Source: Pontixanthobacter aquaemixtae (GTDB taxonomy: Bacteria > Pseudomonadota > Alphaproteobacteria > Sphingomonadales > Sphingomonadaceae). Taken from it: a stretch of DNA of 64,000 nucleotides. The stretch is from positions 248,001 to 312,000 of the forward strand of contig NZ_WTYX01000002.1 in the NCBI RefSeq assembly GCF_009827395.1. Direction: 5' to 3'. The notes beneath the pieces were generated by a model. It was not told the origin of the DNA. It was given only the letters and a program-made list of their open reading frames with translations, and did no database searches. How positions within the stretch are numbered: the stretch's first letter is position 1; every line of letters begins with the position of its first letter. Positions 18,060 to 25,742 of this stretch are shown piece after piece. The position numbers and the translations under genes were made by a program.

Positions 18060-18428
18060 TCAGATATTGCGCAGCCTTGAGGGGTCATCATAGATTCCGG
18101 TCACTCCGGTGCGCGTGTAGCGCGGAGCGACGCTTTCGCCTCCACCCACTTTGGATCTTGCAACTTGCGGGTCGATTTCTTTCGCGAAGGCAATGCCGAA
18201 ACGTTCATCCTGAACCCAAGCCACCACGCCTTCTACCCAGCCGATATTCTTCAACTCGACAGAAACATTCGCGCCGCGAACAACCGAGGCATCGCCTTCG
18301 GCCATCATCCCGCCAGACGAAAGGTTGCGCACCTTTACACGCGAGGAAGTTGGGCTGTCCCCATGGCGAACCTGAGCCATCAAGAACAGGCTGTCGCGCG
18401 ACAGGTTACGGGTGTCTACTCCGGACAT
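18060..18428 (-). CDS. PilZ domain protein
   Basis: A 122-residue protein made up almost entirely of a PilZ domain, the c-di-GMP-binding fold. The pattern RxxxR is present as R5-x-L-S-R9 or in the RVKVRN segment, followed by NLSSGGMM, which is the (D/N)xSxxG motif, and ends in the barrel strands WVEGVVAWVQDERFGIAF. It may link c-di-GMP to motility or envelope functions. A CtrA-like box lies about 80 bases upstream. Confidence 0.78.
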   Translation of the reverse strand: MSGVDTRNLSRDSLFLMAQVRHGDSPTSSRVKVRNLSSGGMMAEGDASVVRGANVSVELKNIGWVEGVVAWVQDERFGIAFAKEIDPQVARSKVGGGESVAPRYTRTGVTGIYDDPSRLRNI

Positions 18429-18506
18429 TGTTGCAGTTTGACCCTCTTACAACTGGTAACAAGCACACCTCGTTCGAGGCATGGCGGTCTCTTACCCCAA
18501 AAATGG

Positions 18507-18521
18507 CTAACGAAGCTTTAA
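18507..18521 (-). promoter_or_regulatory. Candidate CtrA-binding site upstream of the PilZ gene
   Basis: Read on the reverse strand it is TTAA-AGCTTCG-TTAG followed by CCAT, i.e. TTAA-N7-TTAG with an intact CCAT extension. The spacing is exact and one base of the core differs from TTAA-N7-TTAA. It sits 79 bases before the start codon of the PilZ gene. Confidence 0.5.
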
Positions 18522-18572
18522 TTGTAAACGCGCAATTTTGCGCGGCGCGGCAGGTCGGTATTGCCGGCCAGT

Positions 18573-19031
18573 TCAGTCGTCGCGCGATATCTTTTCGCGG
18601 CGCTCATGCGCTTCCTGCGCTTCGACGGTCATCGTCGCCACCGGACGGGCAATCAGGCGCTTCAGGCCGATCGGATCACCGGTAACCTCGCAATAGCCAT
18701 ATTCACCCTTGTCCAGACGCTTGATCGCGGCATCGATCTTGGAAATCAGCTTGCGCTGGCGATCGCGCGTGCGCAGTTCGATGCTCCAGCCGGTTTCGCT
18801 CGACGCGCGATCGTTCAGATCGGCATCGCGGATCGGGCCATCCTGCAGCGATTGCAGCGTCACCGAAGAGTCAGAGTGAATGGACTTCTTCCATTCGAGC
18901 AGCAGCATCCGGAAATAATCCTGCTGCTTTTCGGACATGTAGGTTTCTTTGTCGGTCGGGACATAATCAGGCCCCAGCGATTTTTTCACGCGGTCAAGGG
19001 CTTCGATGTCGTTGGACGAGCTAGCGGCCAT
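18573..19031 (-). CDS. dksA: DksA/TraR-family RNA polymerase-binding protein, zinc-free type
   Basis: DksA enters the polymerase secondary channel and, with ppGpp, alters promoter use. The long coiled coil covers about residues 30-105, and the C-terminal domain has YCEVTGDPIGLKRLIARP. Of the four classical zinc cysteines only C114 remains; the others are T117, T135 and A138, the CxxT-x17-TxxA pattern of zinc-independent DksA forms (as in DksA2 and some alphaproteobacteria). The ATG at 19031 is preferred to the TTG at 19040. The protein has 152 residues and is otherwise intact. Confidence 0.9.
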   Translation of the reverse strand: MAASSSNDIEALDRVKKSLGPDYVPTDKETYMSEKQQDYFRMLLLEWKKSIHSDSSVTLQSLQDGPIRDADLNDRASSETGWSIELRTRDRQRKLISKIDAAIKRLDKGEYGYCEVTGDPIGLKRLIARPVATMTVEAQEAHERREKISRDD

Positions 19032-19285
19032 TATGTCCAAACTCCCGGATTAATCCCAGTAAACAGCAATGAGGTTCGAGCCTCCTCGGAAAGCGGGATA
19101 TTCCCGTCATTCCCCTCGACCAACTTTGCGCGCCTATAGGCGGCACTTTTTAAGGACACAAGGAGCAATCCCATTGTGTTTGAAAACGGATTGGAAATTG
19201 CCTGCAATCGGGACGCTTCCAACGCTAACAACGCCTCTATTCACTTCCACTGAAGGCAGCTTTTTACAACTTTCTTGGCCTCGCG

Positions 19286-19300
19286 TTAACCATTTGTTGA
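19286..19300 (+). promoter_or_regulatory. Candidate CtrA-binding site upstream of the SEL1 gene
   Basis: The sequence is TTAA-CCATTTG-TTGA followed by CCAT. The first half is the full TTAACCAT octamer and the spacing is N7; the second half has one change. It lies 66 bases before the start of the SEL1 protein gene. It is the only structure I see in the 334 bases between dksA and that gene. Confidence 0.55.
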
Positions 19301-19365
19301 CCATGTTCGGGTGAACCAAAGGTCATTGGCGAAACGGATCGTCAACTGGATGGGGGAATTGAGTA

Positions 19366-19695
19366 ATGGAATTCACGGCAATCGATGGCGGTAACGCTAA
19401 ACCGGTCGACACCAAGGCAGCCGATTTATTGGTCGCGCAATGCCTTGCCGCGGCATCGCAAGGCGAAGACACCGCCTATTTTGATCTGGGCGTAGCTTTT
19501 TCTACCGGAAGCCACGGTGCACCTTGCGATCTGATCGAGGCGCATAAATGGTTCAACCTCGCTGCCACCAAAGGTCACGAAGAAGCAGCCTGGTGCCGCG
19601 CCGATATTTCGGATGAAATGACCGCACGTGAAATCGCCGAAGCGCAGCGCCGCGCGCGCGAATGGCTTCGCTCGGGTGAACGCAAAAGCGCGTAA
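19366..19695 (+). CDS. SEL1-like repeat protein
   Basis: The 109-residue protein contains one clear SEL1/tetratricopeptide-like unit: AYFDLGVAFSTGS, then DLIEAHKWFNLAATKGHEEA, followed by a helical, Arg-rich C-terminus. Such repeats mediate protein contacts. There is no signal peptide, so it is probably cytoplasmic. The start has a purine-rich site (GGGGGAATTG) before it, and a CtrA-like box lies upstream, which suggests cell-cycle or motility-linked expression. It converges with the FemAB/GNAT-like gene. Confidence 0.75.
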   Translation: MEFTAIDGGNAKPVDTKAADLLVAQCLAAASQGEDTAYFDLGVAFSTGSHGAPCDLIEAHKWFNLAATKGHEEAAWCRADISDEMTAREIAEAQRRAREWLRSGERKSA

Positions 19696-19705
19696 CAACC
19701 GGCAG

Positions 19706-20842
19706 CTAGCCTTTTTTGAACGGCGTTCGCTCGCCCAGATATATCTGATCGATCGCGACACCTTCGCGTTCGCGCTCGAGAAATTCCGACACGGCCTCTC
19801 CAAAGCCGGGATCAGCGATCCAATGCGCTGACCATGTCTGGATCGGTTCATACCCTCTAGCAAGCTTGTGCCCGCCTTGCGCGCCAGCTTCGACCCGCTG
19901 CAGGCCCCGCTCGATCGCAATGTCGATTGCCTGATAATAACACAGCTCGAAATGCAAAAAGCGCTTCTCGCGGCTGCATCCCCAATACCGCCCGTATAGC
20001 GCGCTTCCCCCGACAAAATTGAGCGCGCCGGCAATAGGGACACCATCCTCTAGCGCCAGAATGAGCAGCACTTTGTCGCCCATTTCCGAACTGAACAGAG
20101 CGAATGCTTCGCGCGTCAGATAGGGTTGGCCCCATTTTCGCGCACCGGTGTCCTGATAAAACTCCCAGAACGCATCCCAGTGTTCCGCGCGGATTTGTTC
20201 GCCCGTCAGACGAACAATCTCGATCCCATCCTGCGCTGCGGCTCTTTCCTTGCGGATTGCCTTGCGCTTGCGCGATGCCAAAGCCCCCAGAAAATCATCG
20301 AAGCTGGCGTAATCGCGGTTCTGCCAGTGAAACTGAACATCGGCGCGAAGCATCCAGCCGGCCTGTTCGAACAGCGGCAATTGGGCAGGTTCGATAAAGG
20401 TCGCATGCGCCGAGGAGAATCCGTTTTGCGCGCATAATTGTTCGGCAGCTTTGAGCAAGGGAACGGCATATCGTTCTTCGGAGCATAAAACGCGCGGTCC
20501 GCCCGCCGGCGTGTGCGGCGCAGCGATTTGCACTTTGGGGTAATATTCGCCCCCGGCACGCTGATAGGCATCAGCCCAGGCATGGTCGAACACGAATTCC
20601 CCGCGGCTATGGCCTTTCAGATAAGAAGGCAAAGCCCCGACAAGCGTGCCATCCTTGTCCTCGATTATGATCGGCGCGCTTTGCCAGCCTGTGCCAGGGC
20701 CGACGCTTCCCGACTGTTCCATTATGGTCAGGAAATCATAGGACATGAAGGGATTGTCGCTGCCGGCTATCGCGTCCCATTGATCGCGTGGAAGCGCGCC
20801 GACCGATCCCGCGACTTTTGCGACCAGCGGGTCTTCGCTCAT
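19706..20842 (-). CDS. GNAT/FemAB-like N-acetyltransferase (COG3146 family)
   Basis: A 378-residue protein of the COG3146 family (sometimes called peptidogalycan biosynthesis proteins), which have a tandem GNAT-like fold. Typical segments are NPFMSYDFLTIMEQSGSVG near the N-terminus, FDHAWADAYQRAGGEYYPK, SRKRKAIRKER, and GRYWGCSREKRFLHFELCYY. The acceptor substrate is unknown. It is the last gene of a five-gene leftward operon and overlaps the GDPD gene by four bases. Confidence 0.82.
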   Translation of the reverse strand: MSEDPLVAKVAGSVGALPRDQWDAIAGSDNPFMSYDFLTIMEQSGSVGPGTGWQSAPIIIEDKDGTLVGALPSYLKGHSRGEFVFDHAWADAYQRAGGEYYPKVQIAAPHTPAGGPRVLCSEERYAVPLLKAAEQLCAQNGFSSAHATFIEPAQLPLFEQAGWMLRADVQFHWQNRDYASFDDFLGALASRKRKAIRKERAAAQDGIEIVRLTGEQIRAEHWDAFWEFYQDTGARKWGQPYLTREAFALFSSEMGDKVLLILALEDGVPIAGALNFVGGSALYGRYWGCSREKRFLHFELCYYQAIDIAIERGLQRVEAGAQGGHKLARGYEPIQTWSAHWIADPGFGEAVSEFLEREREGVAIDQIYLGERTPFKKG

Positions 20843-21603
20843 CTTTGGCCTTCGAGTTCCGCGATCAATGCGTCAGCATGGGCAATCGCCCGCTCGCGAA
20901 GCTCTTCGGTGTTCACCGTCCATGTCAGCACGGGTATTCCGCGGGCGCGCTGGGAAGCGGCGAACGCGCTGGGCAAATCGCGTATATCATAAGCCAGGAA
21001 ATCCGGCTTGGCATGCCACAATGCGGCGCGGCGTTCCCACTTTGCCTGCGGGGAGTGGCGCCCCTCTTCCTTGATCACCAGCCCGCAAATGGTCTTTGGT
21101 GCGTGTTTCTTGAACCACCGCGCGACGCGCGGGTCGAAGCTCATCACGGCGTGTTTCCCGCGATACCCCTCAAGCGCTCTTTGCACCGCCATGCAAAGCG
21201 GGCCAATCCGGCGATCAAATGCCGATTTGAGTTCGATCAGAATCGGGACTTCACCACCAACCTGGTCCAGCATCCGCCCCAATTGCGGAATCGTATCGCT
21301 CGATCCGGACAGGGTGATGGTTTCGATCTCGGCTGCGTCGCGGCGGTCAACCGGGCCGGTTTCGTCGGTCAGCCGGTCAAATTCCCAATCGTGAAAAACC
21401 ACCGCGCGGCCATCTCGCGTTCGCTGGACATCGCATTCAATGCCCAGACCGCGCCCGATTGCCTCTGCAAAAGCGGATGGGGAGTTTTCGGGAATGCAAC
21501 CGCTATGCAAACCGCGATGGGCATAGTCCCATTCGCTTAGCCAGCTGACCCGTTCCGGCTTCGGCGCGGGCGCGCGCCATTTATCAAGCAGCGTGAAGAG
21601 CAA
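20839..21603 (-). CDS. Glycerophosphodiester phosphodiesterase family protein
   Basis: Hydrolyses glycerophosphodiesters to glycerol-3-phosphate and an alcohol. The GDPD signature is complete: AHRGLHSG with the catalytic His, ENSPSAFAEAIGRG, IECDVQRTRDG with the metal ligands, and VVFHDWEFDRLT with the second catalytic His. A longer frame reaches 21693 but overlaps ridA deeply; the TTG at 21603, which overlaps ridA by only 20 bases, is the best start and gives 254 residues. No ATG is available between. No export signal is evident, so it probably acts in the cytoplasm on lipid turnover products. Confidence 0.87.
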   Translation of the reverse strand: MLFTLLDKWRAPAPKPERVSWLSEWDYAHRGLHSGCIPENSPSAFAEAIGRGLGIECDVQRTRDGRAVVFHDWEFDRLTDETGPVDRRDAAEIETITLSGSSDTIPQLGRMLDQVGGEVPILIELKSAFDRRIGPLCMAVQRALEGYRGKHAVMSFDPRVARWFKKHAPKTICGLVIKEEGRHSPQAKWERRAALWHAKPDFLAYDIRDLPSAFAASQRARGIPVLTWTVNTEELRERAIAHADALIAELEGQR

Positions 21604-22045
21604 TGATTGCGTCCACTTCCACCGCAGCGTGCAGCGGCAAAACCGGCACGCCCACTGCGCTACGCGCATGGCGCCCGATTTCGCCAAACACATCGAACAT
21701 CAGTTCCGACGCGCCATTGGCAACTTTCGGCTGGTCGGAAAATCCCGCGGCCGAACTGACGAAAGCGCCCAGTTTCACAATCCGGGCAACCCGATCGAGC
21801 GGAATTTCCGCGCTGACCAATTGCGCCAGGATCATCAGTCCGCATGCTCGCGCCGCCCCGGTGCCGCGTTCTACGGAAACGTCTTCCCCCAAACGGCCGG
21901 TAACAAGGTTTCCGTCAATGAAAGGAAGCTGCCCGGAAATATAGGCGACATTGTCATGCACCACGACCGGAACATAGCTTGCCACCGGCGCTGCGGCGGC
22001 GGGCAGAGTAATGCCCAATTCCTTCATCCGTGCCTGGATGCTCAT
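21584..22045 (-). CDS. RidA family protein
   Basis: RidA proteins hydrolyse reactive enamine/imine intermediates made by PLP enzymes. The sequence has YISGQLPFIDGNLVTGRLG near the start, then a helix and GAFVSSAAGFSDQPKVANGAS. The C-terminal half is VGVPVLPLHAAVEVDAIIA; in the active RidA clade this region has an arginine before the conserved Glu, and here H stands near that place, so it may belong to another RidA subclass. The ATG at 22045 gives the standard N-terminus and overlaps the HAD gene by four bases; 153 residues. Confidence 0.85.
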   Translation of the reverse strand: MSIQARMKELGITLPAAAAPVASYVPVVVHDNVAYISGQLPFIDGNLVTGRLGEDVSVERGTGAARACGLMILAQLVSAEIPLDRVARIVKLGAFVSSAAGFSDQPKVANGASELMFDVFGEIGRHARSAVGVPVLPLHAAVEVDAIIALHAA

Positions 22046-22671
22046 ACCGTCTCTCCATGCAATTCTTCCAGCAGCCAGGGCAAAGCCTTGGCCCAATCGT
22101 CAATCCGGGCGTGAGCATGGCCCGCCTCGTGCGCGCAATCAATATGCGGCGCCAGCATCGGCTCTCCGCACAGATGAAGCCGCCTGACATCGGGCACGAT
22201 TTCCGACACCGATTGATGGTGCTGCGGCAGGTCGTCGATAAAGATCGCGCGCGCGGGCTGATATTCTTCGATGATGCTCGCCAAAGCCGGTCCCTTGGGG
22301 CCCTGATTGGTGAACACGCGTGCATGCACGCCGTGCCCCGCCAGCTGCTCGGCGCGCATATCGCGGCGCGCATCGTTAAGATTGGTGAGAATCACCACAT
22401 CGGCATTTTCAGCAATCGTGTTGATCCCCGCTATCGCGCCTTCGATCGGCTGCTGGCGATACATTTCCGTGTCGAAGAATCCGCCAAGCAATCGCCAGAT
22501 ATCTTTCTCGCCAACCAGTTCGCCGCTTTCGATCCAGCGCATCGAATTGGCAAAATTGTTGCCAACCATGCGGAATTCGACGCCTTCATTTTCTGCTAGC
22601 CAATCGCGGAATGGCGCAACCATATGCAGCAGCACTTCATCACAATCGGAAATCAGCAAAGGACGGTTCAT
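22042..22671 (-). CDS. HAD superfamily hydrolase
   Basis: The 209-residue protein has HAD motif I as SDCDEVLL (DxD), motif II at VVILTNLND, and motif IV as AIFIDDLPQHHQS. The acid residues expected for a phosphatase are in place. The cap insertion between motifs I and II is helical (C1 type). The substrate cannot be predicted. It overlaps RidA downstream by four bases (ATGA) and the DUF3572 gene upstream by four bases, so it is within the five-gene operon. Confidence 0.82.
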   Translation of the reverse strand: MNRPLLISDCDEVLLHMVAPFRDWLAENEGVEFRMVGNNFANSMRWIESGELVGEKDIWRLLGGFFDTEMYRQQPIEGAIAGINTIAENADVVILTNLNDARRDMRAEQLAGHGVHARVFTNQGPKGPALASIIEEYQPARAIFIDDLPQHHQSVSEIVPDVRRLHLCGEPMLAPHIDCAHEAGHAHARIDDWAKALPWLLEELHGETV

Positions 22672-22877
22672 TGGGTTAGTCTTTCATGGGCAGCGACAAT
22701 CGCTTCGGGCTTTACTTGCAGATCATCGGCGGCGGCAACAAGATCGGGTTCGTGGTTGATCAGGAATTCAAGCACCGCTGCCTGTACATAGGCCTGGCCG
22801 ATCCCTTCGCGCAAAACATCCGGCGTCATGCCGGTCAGCGACAATAGCCGTTCGGCCCGATCCTGATCGCCCAGCAC
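22668..22877 (-). CDS. DUF3572 family protein (start probably further upstream)
   Basis: The frame from a GTG at 22877 gives 69 residues, with QDRAERLLSLTGMTPDVLR typical of DUF3572. Family members have more residues at the N-terminus, and the frame stays open upstream with matching sequence (PEDDLGSASNLALAALGWVL), reaching about 22958 without an ATG, GTG or TTG. The true start is therefore probably a rare codon such as CTG at 22958 or ATT at 22952. It is the first gene of the leftward operon and is divergent from divK, a neighbour pair also seen in other alphaproteobacteria as far as I recall. Confidence 0.7.
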   Translation of the reverse strand: MLGDQDRAERLLSLTGMTPDVLREGIGQAYVQAAVLEFLINHEPDLVAAADDLQVKPEAIVAAHERLTQ

Positions 22878-23021
22878 CCAGCCAAGCGCCGCCAGAGCCA
22901 GATTGCTGGCCGATCCAAGGTCATCTTCGGGGGAATTGCTGCGTTCTAGAATTGTCAGATTCCTGTTGGAGCCATAAGGCCATGGAAGAGCATGTGAAAC
23001 ACGCGCGAACCACGGAGCCGG

Positions 23022-23402
23022 ATGGCACAGGCAATGGCAAAGAGAATACTGGTTGTCGAGGACAACGACCTCAACCGCAAATTGTTTTGCGATGTTTTGA
23101 AAGCGAACGGCTATGAAGTGGAGCCGGTCGATGACGGCGAACTCGCGCTCAATGCCGCACGCGCTTTTGCACCCGATCTGGTGATCATGGATATCCAGCT
23201 GCCCAATATTTCGGGCATTGATCTGATTGAAACCTTCAGGCTTGATCCGACGCTGGCTGACACGCCGGTCCTTGCGGTGACTGCCTATGCCGGCAAGGGC
23301 GATGAAGAACGAATCCGCGATGCGGGCGCGAAAGGGTATTTGTCAAAACCGGTTTCGATCACTCCCTTTATGACGGCAGTGAAAGAACTGGTAGAGGTCT
23401 AG
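23022..23402 (+). CDS. divK: Cell-cycle response regulator DivK
   Basis: A single receiver domain of 126 residues without an output domain. The acid pocket is VVEDND, phospho-acceptor D57 is in LVIMDIQLPNISGIDLIE, and K109 is in GYLSKPVS; the ADTPVLAVTAYAGKGDEERIRDAG region is close to Caulobacter DivK. In Caulobacter, DivK-P acts through DivL to lower CtrA activity. ctrA lies at 1.1 kb. The start at 23022 has GGAG six bases upstream. It converges with the PycTM-like gene with a four-base overlap at the stop codons. Confidence 0.92.
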   Translation: MAQAMAKRILVVEDNDLNRKLFCDVLKANGYEVEPVDDGELALNAARAFAPDLVIMDIQLPNISGIDLIETFRLDPTLADTPVLAVTAYAGKGDEERIRDAGAKGYLSKPVSITPFMTAVKELVEV

Positions 23403-23998
23403 GCTGACAGCGCCTCGACCGCGAAAGAGATCACGGTTGCAATCAGCCCGACAATGAAGATTTGATAAGCCACCGCCAGAAAGCGGTATTTGCGCTTCGC
23501 CAGCACCTGCCCGTTTTGATAGATGTCATGCATCATCGCGCGGAAAACGGTTTCGTCCGATTGCAGATCATCGAGCACCGATTGCGCCCATTGCTCTTCC
23601 TCCATTCCGGCAAAATGGCCGAAGAACAATTTGTTTGGTGTTGTCTTTCCAAGGTCCGGCTTCTTGACCGAAGGCAGCACCGCCATCACCGCGCATAAAG
23701 AGCTGAGGAAGGAAAATGCCGCCAGTATCATCAGCGATGGCGGGATCGTTCCGGCAAGCGAGCGGCTGACCGACAGCGAGAACACCAGGAAAGTGGCCCC
23801 CATCAAGATCGATGCTTTCTGGTCAGCCATCTGCGACAGCGTCAGCGTGTTGATCTGCGCGGTGCGCATCATGTGAACGGCATGCGCGGAAAAAACGGGT
23901 TTGTCCGGCGTCGTATTGATCGTGGTGGCCTGTTTCGCAGGCGCGCCCTGCTTCGCCTTTTTGGTTTGGGGCGGTTTCTTTTCTTCAGATTTGGCCAT
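23399..23998 (-). CDS. PycTM/DUF5706-like two-pass membrane protein
   Basis: The 199-residue protein has a lysine-rich, probably disordered N-terminus (about residues 1-30), then HAVHMMRTAQINTLTLSQMADQKASILMG, a pair of membrane segments (about 66-83 and 88-110), a soluble part with PNKLFFGHFAGM and a final helix NGQVLAKRKYRFLAVAYQIF entering a third membrane segment. This layout matches the Pycsar effector (PycTM, DUF5706) family, whose phage-defence members act on cyclic pyrimidine signals. No nucleotide cyclase is adjacent, so the defence role is unproven and a general housekeeping role is also possible. Confidence 0.65.
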   Translation of the reverse strand: MAKSEEKKPPQTKKAKQGAPAKQATTINTTPDKPVFSAHAVHMMRTAQINTLTLSQMADQKASILMGATFLVFSLSVSRSLAGTIPPSLMILAAFSFLSSLCAVMAVLPSVKKPDLGKTTPNKLFFGHFAGMEEEQWAQSVLDDLQSDETVFRAMMHDIYQNGQVLAKRKYRFLAVAYQIFIVGLIATVISFAVEALSA

Positions 23999-24183
23999 GG
24001 AAACTCCGCTCGCTCATCCCAATTTCACACGCATCGCAGGCTTGCCATTGCGACTAGCGCTTGACAAGCAGGCGTTTGAGCCGCTTTTCGGCCCCATTCA
24101 CGCCGCTTTTGCAGGGCAGGCGGACAACGCGCCAAAGCTTTTGCATTGCGCGCAATGAGAACTAAGAGATTGGAATTACCCTT

Positions 24184-24423
24184 ATGGATCGTGCCGAAGT
24201 CGATAGCAAAATCCGCGAATTGATCGGGCCCTTCAACAAGAAGGATGTCGAGATTACCGACGCGACAACCTTCGTCGGCGATTTTGAATTTGACAGCCTG
24301 ACCGTGATGGATTTCGTGGCAGAGATCGAAGACGAATTCGACATTATCATCAGCATGAACCAGCAGGCCGAAATCGAAAATTATGGCCAGCTTGTCGATG
24401 CCGTGACCAAACTGCAGGGCTGA
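24184..24423 (+). CDS. Acyl carrier protein linked to sphingolipid synthesis
   Basis: A 79-residue acyl carrier protein. The phosphopantetheine attachment serine is S38 in FEFDSLTVMD, in place of the more usual DSL with flanking acidic residues. The helices are acidic (AEIEDEFDI) as expected. It lies four bases before the serine palmitoyltransferase gene, so it probably delivers the acyl chain to that enzyme, as described for the Caulobacter sphingolipid cluster. It is not the fatty-acid synthesis acpP, which would normally sit among fab genes. Confidence 0.88.
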   Translation: MDRAEVDSKIRELIGPFNKKDVEITDATTFVGDFEFDSLTVMDFVAEIEDEFDIIISMNQQAEIENYGQLVDAVTKLQG

Positions 24424-24427
24424 TCAG

Positions 24428-25654
24428 ATGAGCGATGAAACCGGCCCCGGAACGGGCGGAGACCTGTTCAGCAAATTTGATGATATCATTGCGTTGCGCG
24501 AAGGCCTGCTCGCTTCAGGGCAGGAAGATCCGTTCAGCCTGGTGATGGAGAAAGTGCTCTCTCCCACGCGCGCTATTTGCAATGGCCGCGAAACGATCCT
24601 GCTTGGAACCTATAATTATATGGGAATGACATTCGATCCCGACGTGGTCGATGCGGGCAAGCAGGCGCTGGAAGATTTTGGCACCGGAACCACCGGAAGC
24701 CGCGTTCTTAATGGCACGTATCAAGGCCATAAGGAATGCGAAGACGCATTGCGTGAATTTTATGACATGGATCACGCGATGGTCTTCTCGACCGGCTATC
24801 TGGCCAATCTCGGGATCATTTCGACCATCGCCGGCAAGGGCGATTATATCATCCTCGATATCGATAGCCATGCCAGCATCTGGGATGGCTGCGCCATGGG
24901 CAATGCCGAAGTCGTGCCGTTCAAGCATAATGATATCGAAGCGATGGAGAAGCGGCTGAAGCGCGTACCCGAAGGTGCGGGCAAGCTGGTTATTCTCGAA
25001 GGCGTCTATTCGATGCTGGGCGATCTTGCGCCGCTCAAGGAAATGGTCGCGATTGCCAAGAAATACGGCGCCATGGTTCTGGTCGATGAGGCGCATTCGA
25101 TGGGCTTCATCGGTGAAAATGGCCGCGGCGTGGTGGAGGCCGAAGGTGTGCTCGACGATGTCGATTTCATCATCGGGACATTTTCCAAGAGCGTCGGGAC
25201 GGTTGGCGGCTTTTGCGTGTCGAACCATCCGAAGTTCGAGATTATGCGGCTGGTCTGCCGGCCCTATGTGTTCACCGCATCGCTTCCGCCGAGCGTGGTC
25301 GCAACAGCGGCGACGAGTATCCGCAAATTGCAGCATGCGGGCAACAAACGCGGGCATTTGTGGGAAAACTCCAAACGTCTGCACAAGGGGCTGACCGATC
25401 TGGGTTTCCAGCTCGGCACAGCGGAGTGCCAAAGCGCGATTGTTGCGGTGATTATGCCCGATCTGGAAAAAGGCGCGGCACTGTGGGAAGCGCTTTTGAA
25501 AGAGGGGCTCTATGTCAATCTCGCGCGGCCACCGGCAACACCGGCGAATATGACCCTGTTGCGTTGCTCGCTCTGCGCCGAACATAGCGACGAGGAAGTC
25601 GGTACAATTCTTGGCATGTTTGAACGAGCAGGCAAGGCGACGGGGATTATCTAG
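24428..25654 (+). CDS. spt: Serine palmitoyltransferase
   Basis: Alpha-oxoamine synthase that condenses serine with an acyl thioester to 3-ketosphinganine, the first step of sphingolipid synthesis. The 408-residue protein is a soluble homodimeric type. The PLP lysine is K254 in GTFSKSVGTVGGF, VLVDEAHSMGFIGENGRG includes D220 and H223 for cofactor binding, and FGTGTTGSRVLNGTYQGHKE is the oxoamine synthase signature. The upstream ACP gene supports a sphingolipid role over 5-aminolevulinate or 2-amino-3-ketobutyrate synthesis. Sphingolipids replace LPS in sphingomonads, so it is likely an essential or core gene. Confidence 0.9.
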   Translation: MSDETGPGTGGDLFSKFDDIIALREGLLASGQEDPFSLVMEKVLSPTRAICNGRETILLGTYNYMGMTFDPDVVDAGKQALEDFGTGTTGSRVLNGTYQGHKECEDALREFYDMDHAMVFSTGYLANLGIISTIAGKGDYIILDIDSHASIWDGCAMGNAEVVPFKHNDIEAMEKRLKRVPEGAGKLVILEGVYSMLGDLAPLKEMVAIAKKYGAMVLVDEAHSMGFIGENGRGVVEAEGVLDDVDFIIGTFSKSVGTVGGFCVSNHPKFEIMRLVCRPYVFTASLPPSVVATAATSIRKLQHAGNKRGHLWENSKRLHKGLTDLGFQLGTAECQSAIVAVIMPDLEKGAALWEALLKEGLYVNLARPPATPANMTLLRCSLCAEHSDEEVGTILGMFERAGKATGII

Positions 25655-25742
25655 CGACTGCCCGGCTGGGCACGGCTATCCGGCTTCTTAGTTCCGCTCT
25701 TCGGGGAGATTATTGCGCAGCAGGCTTTGGCTGCTCGACCGG

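Noticed and set aside
19031-19231. Reverse frame of 66 codons upstream of dksA
   Set aside because: Crosses the dksA leader and the upstream region of the SEL1 gene without a ribosome binding site or family match.
24515-25585. Reverse frame (356 codons) opposite spt
   Set aside because: Antisense shadow of serine palmitoyltransferase, whose catalytic motifs are on the forward strand.
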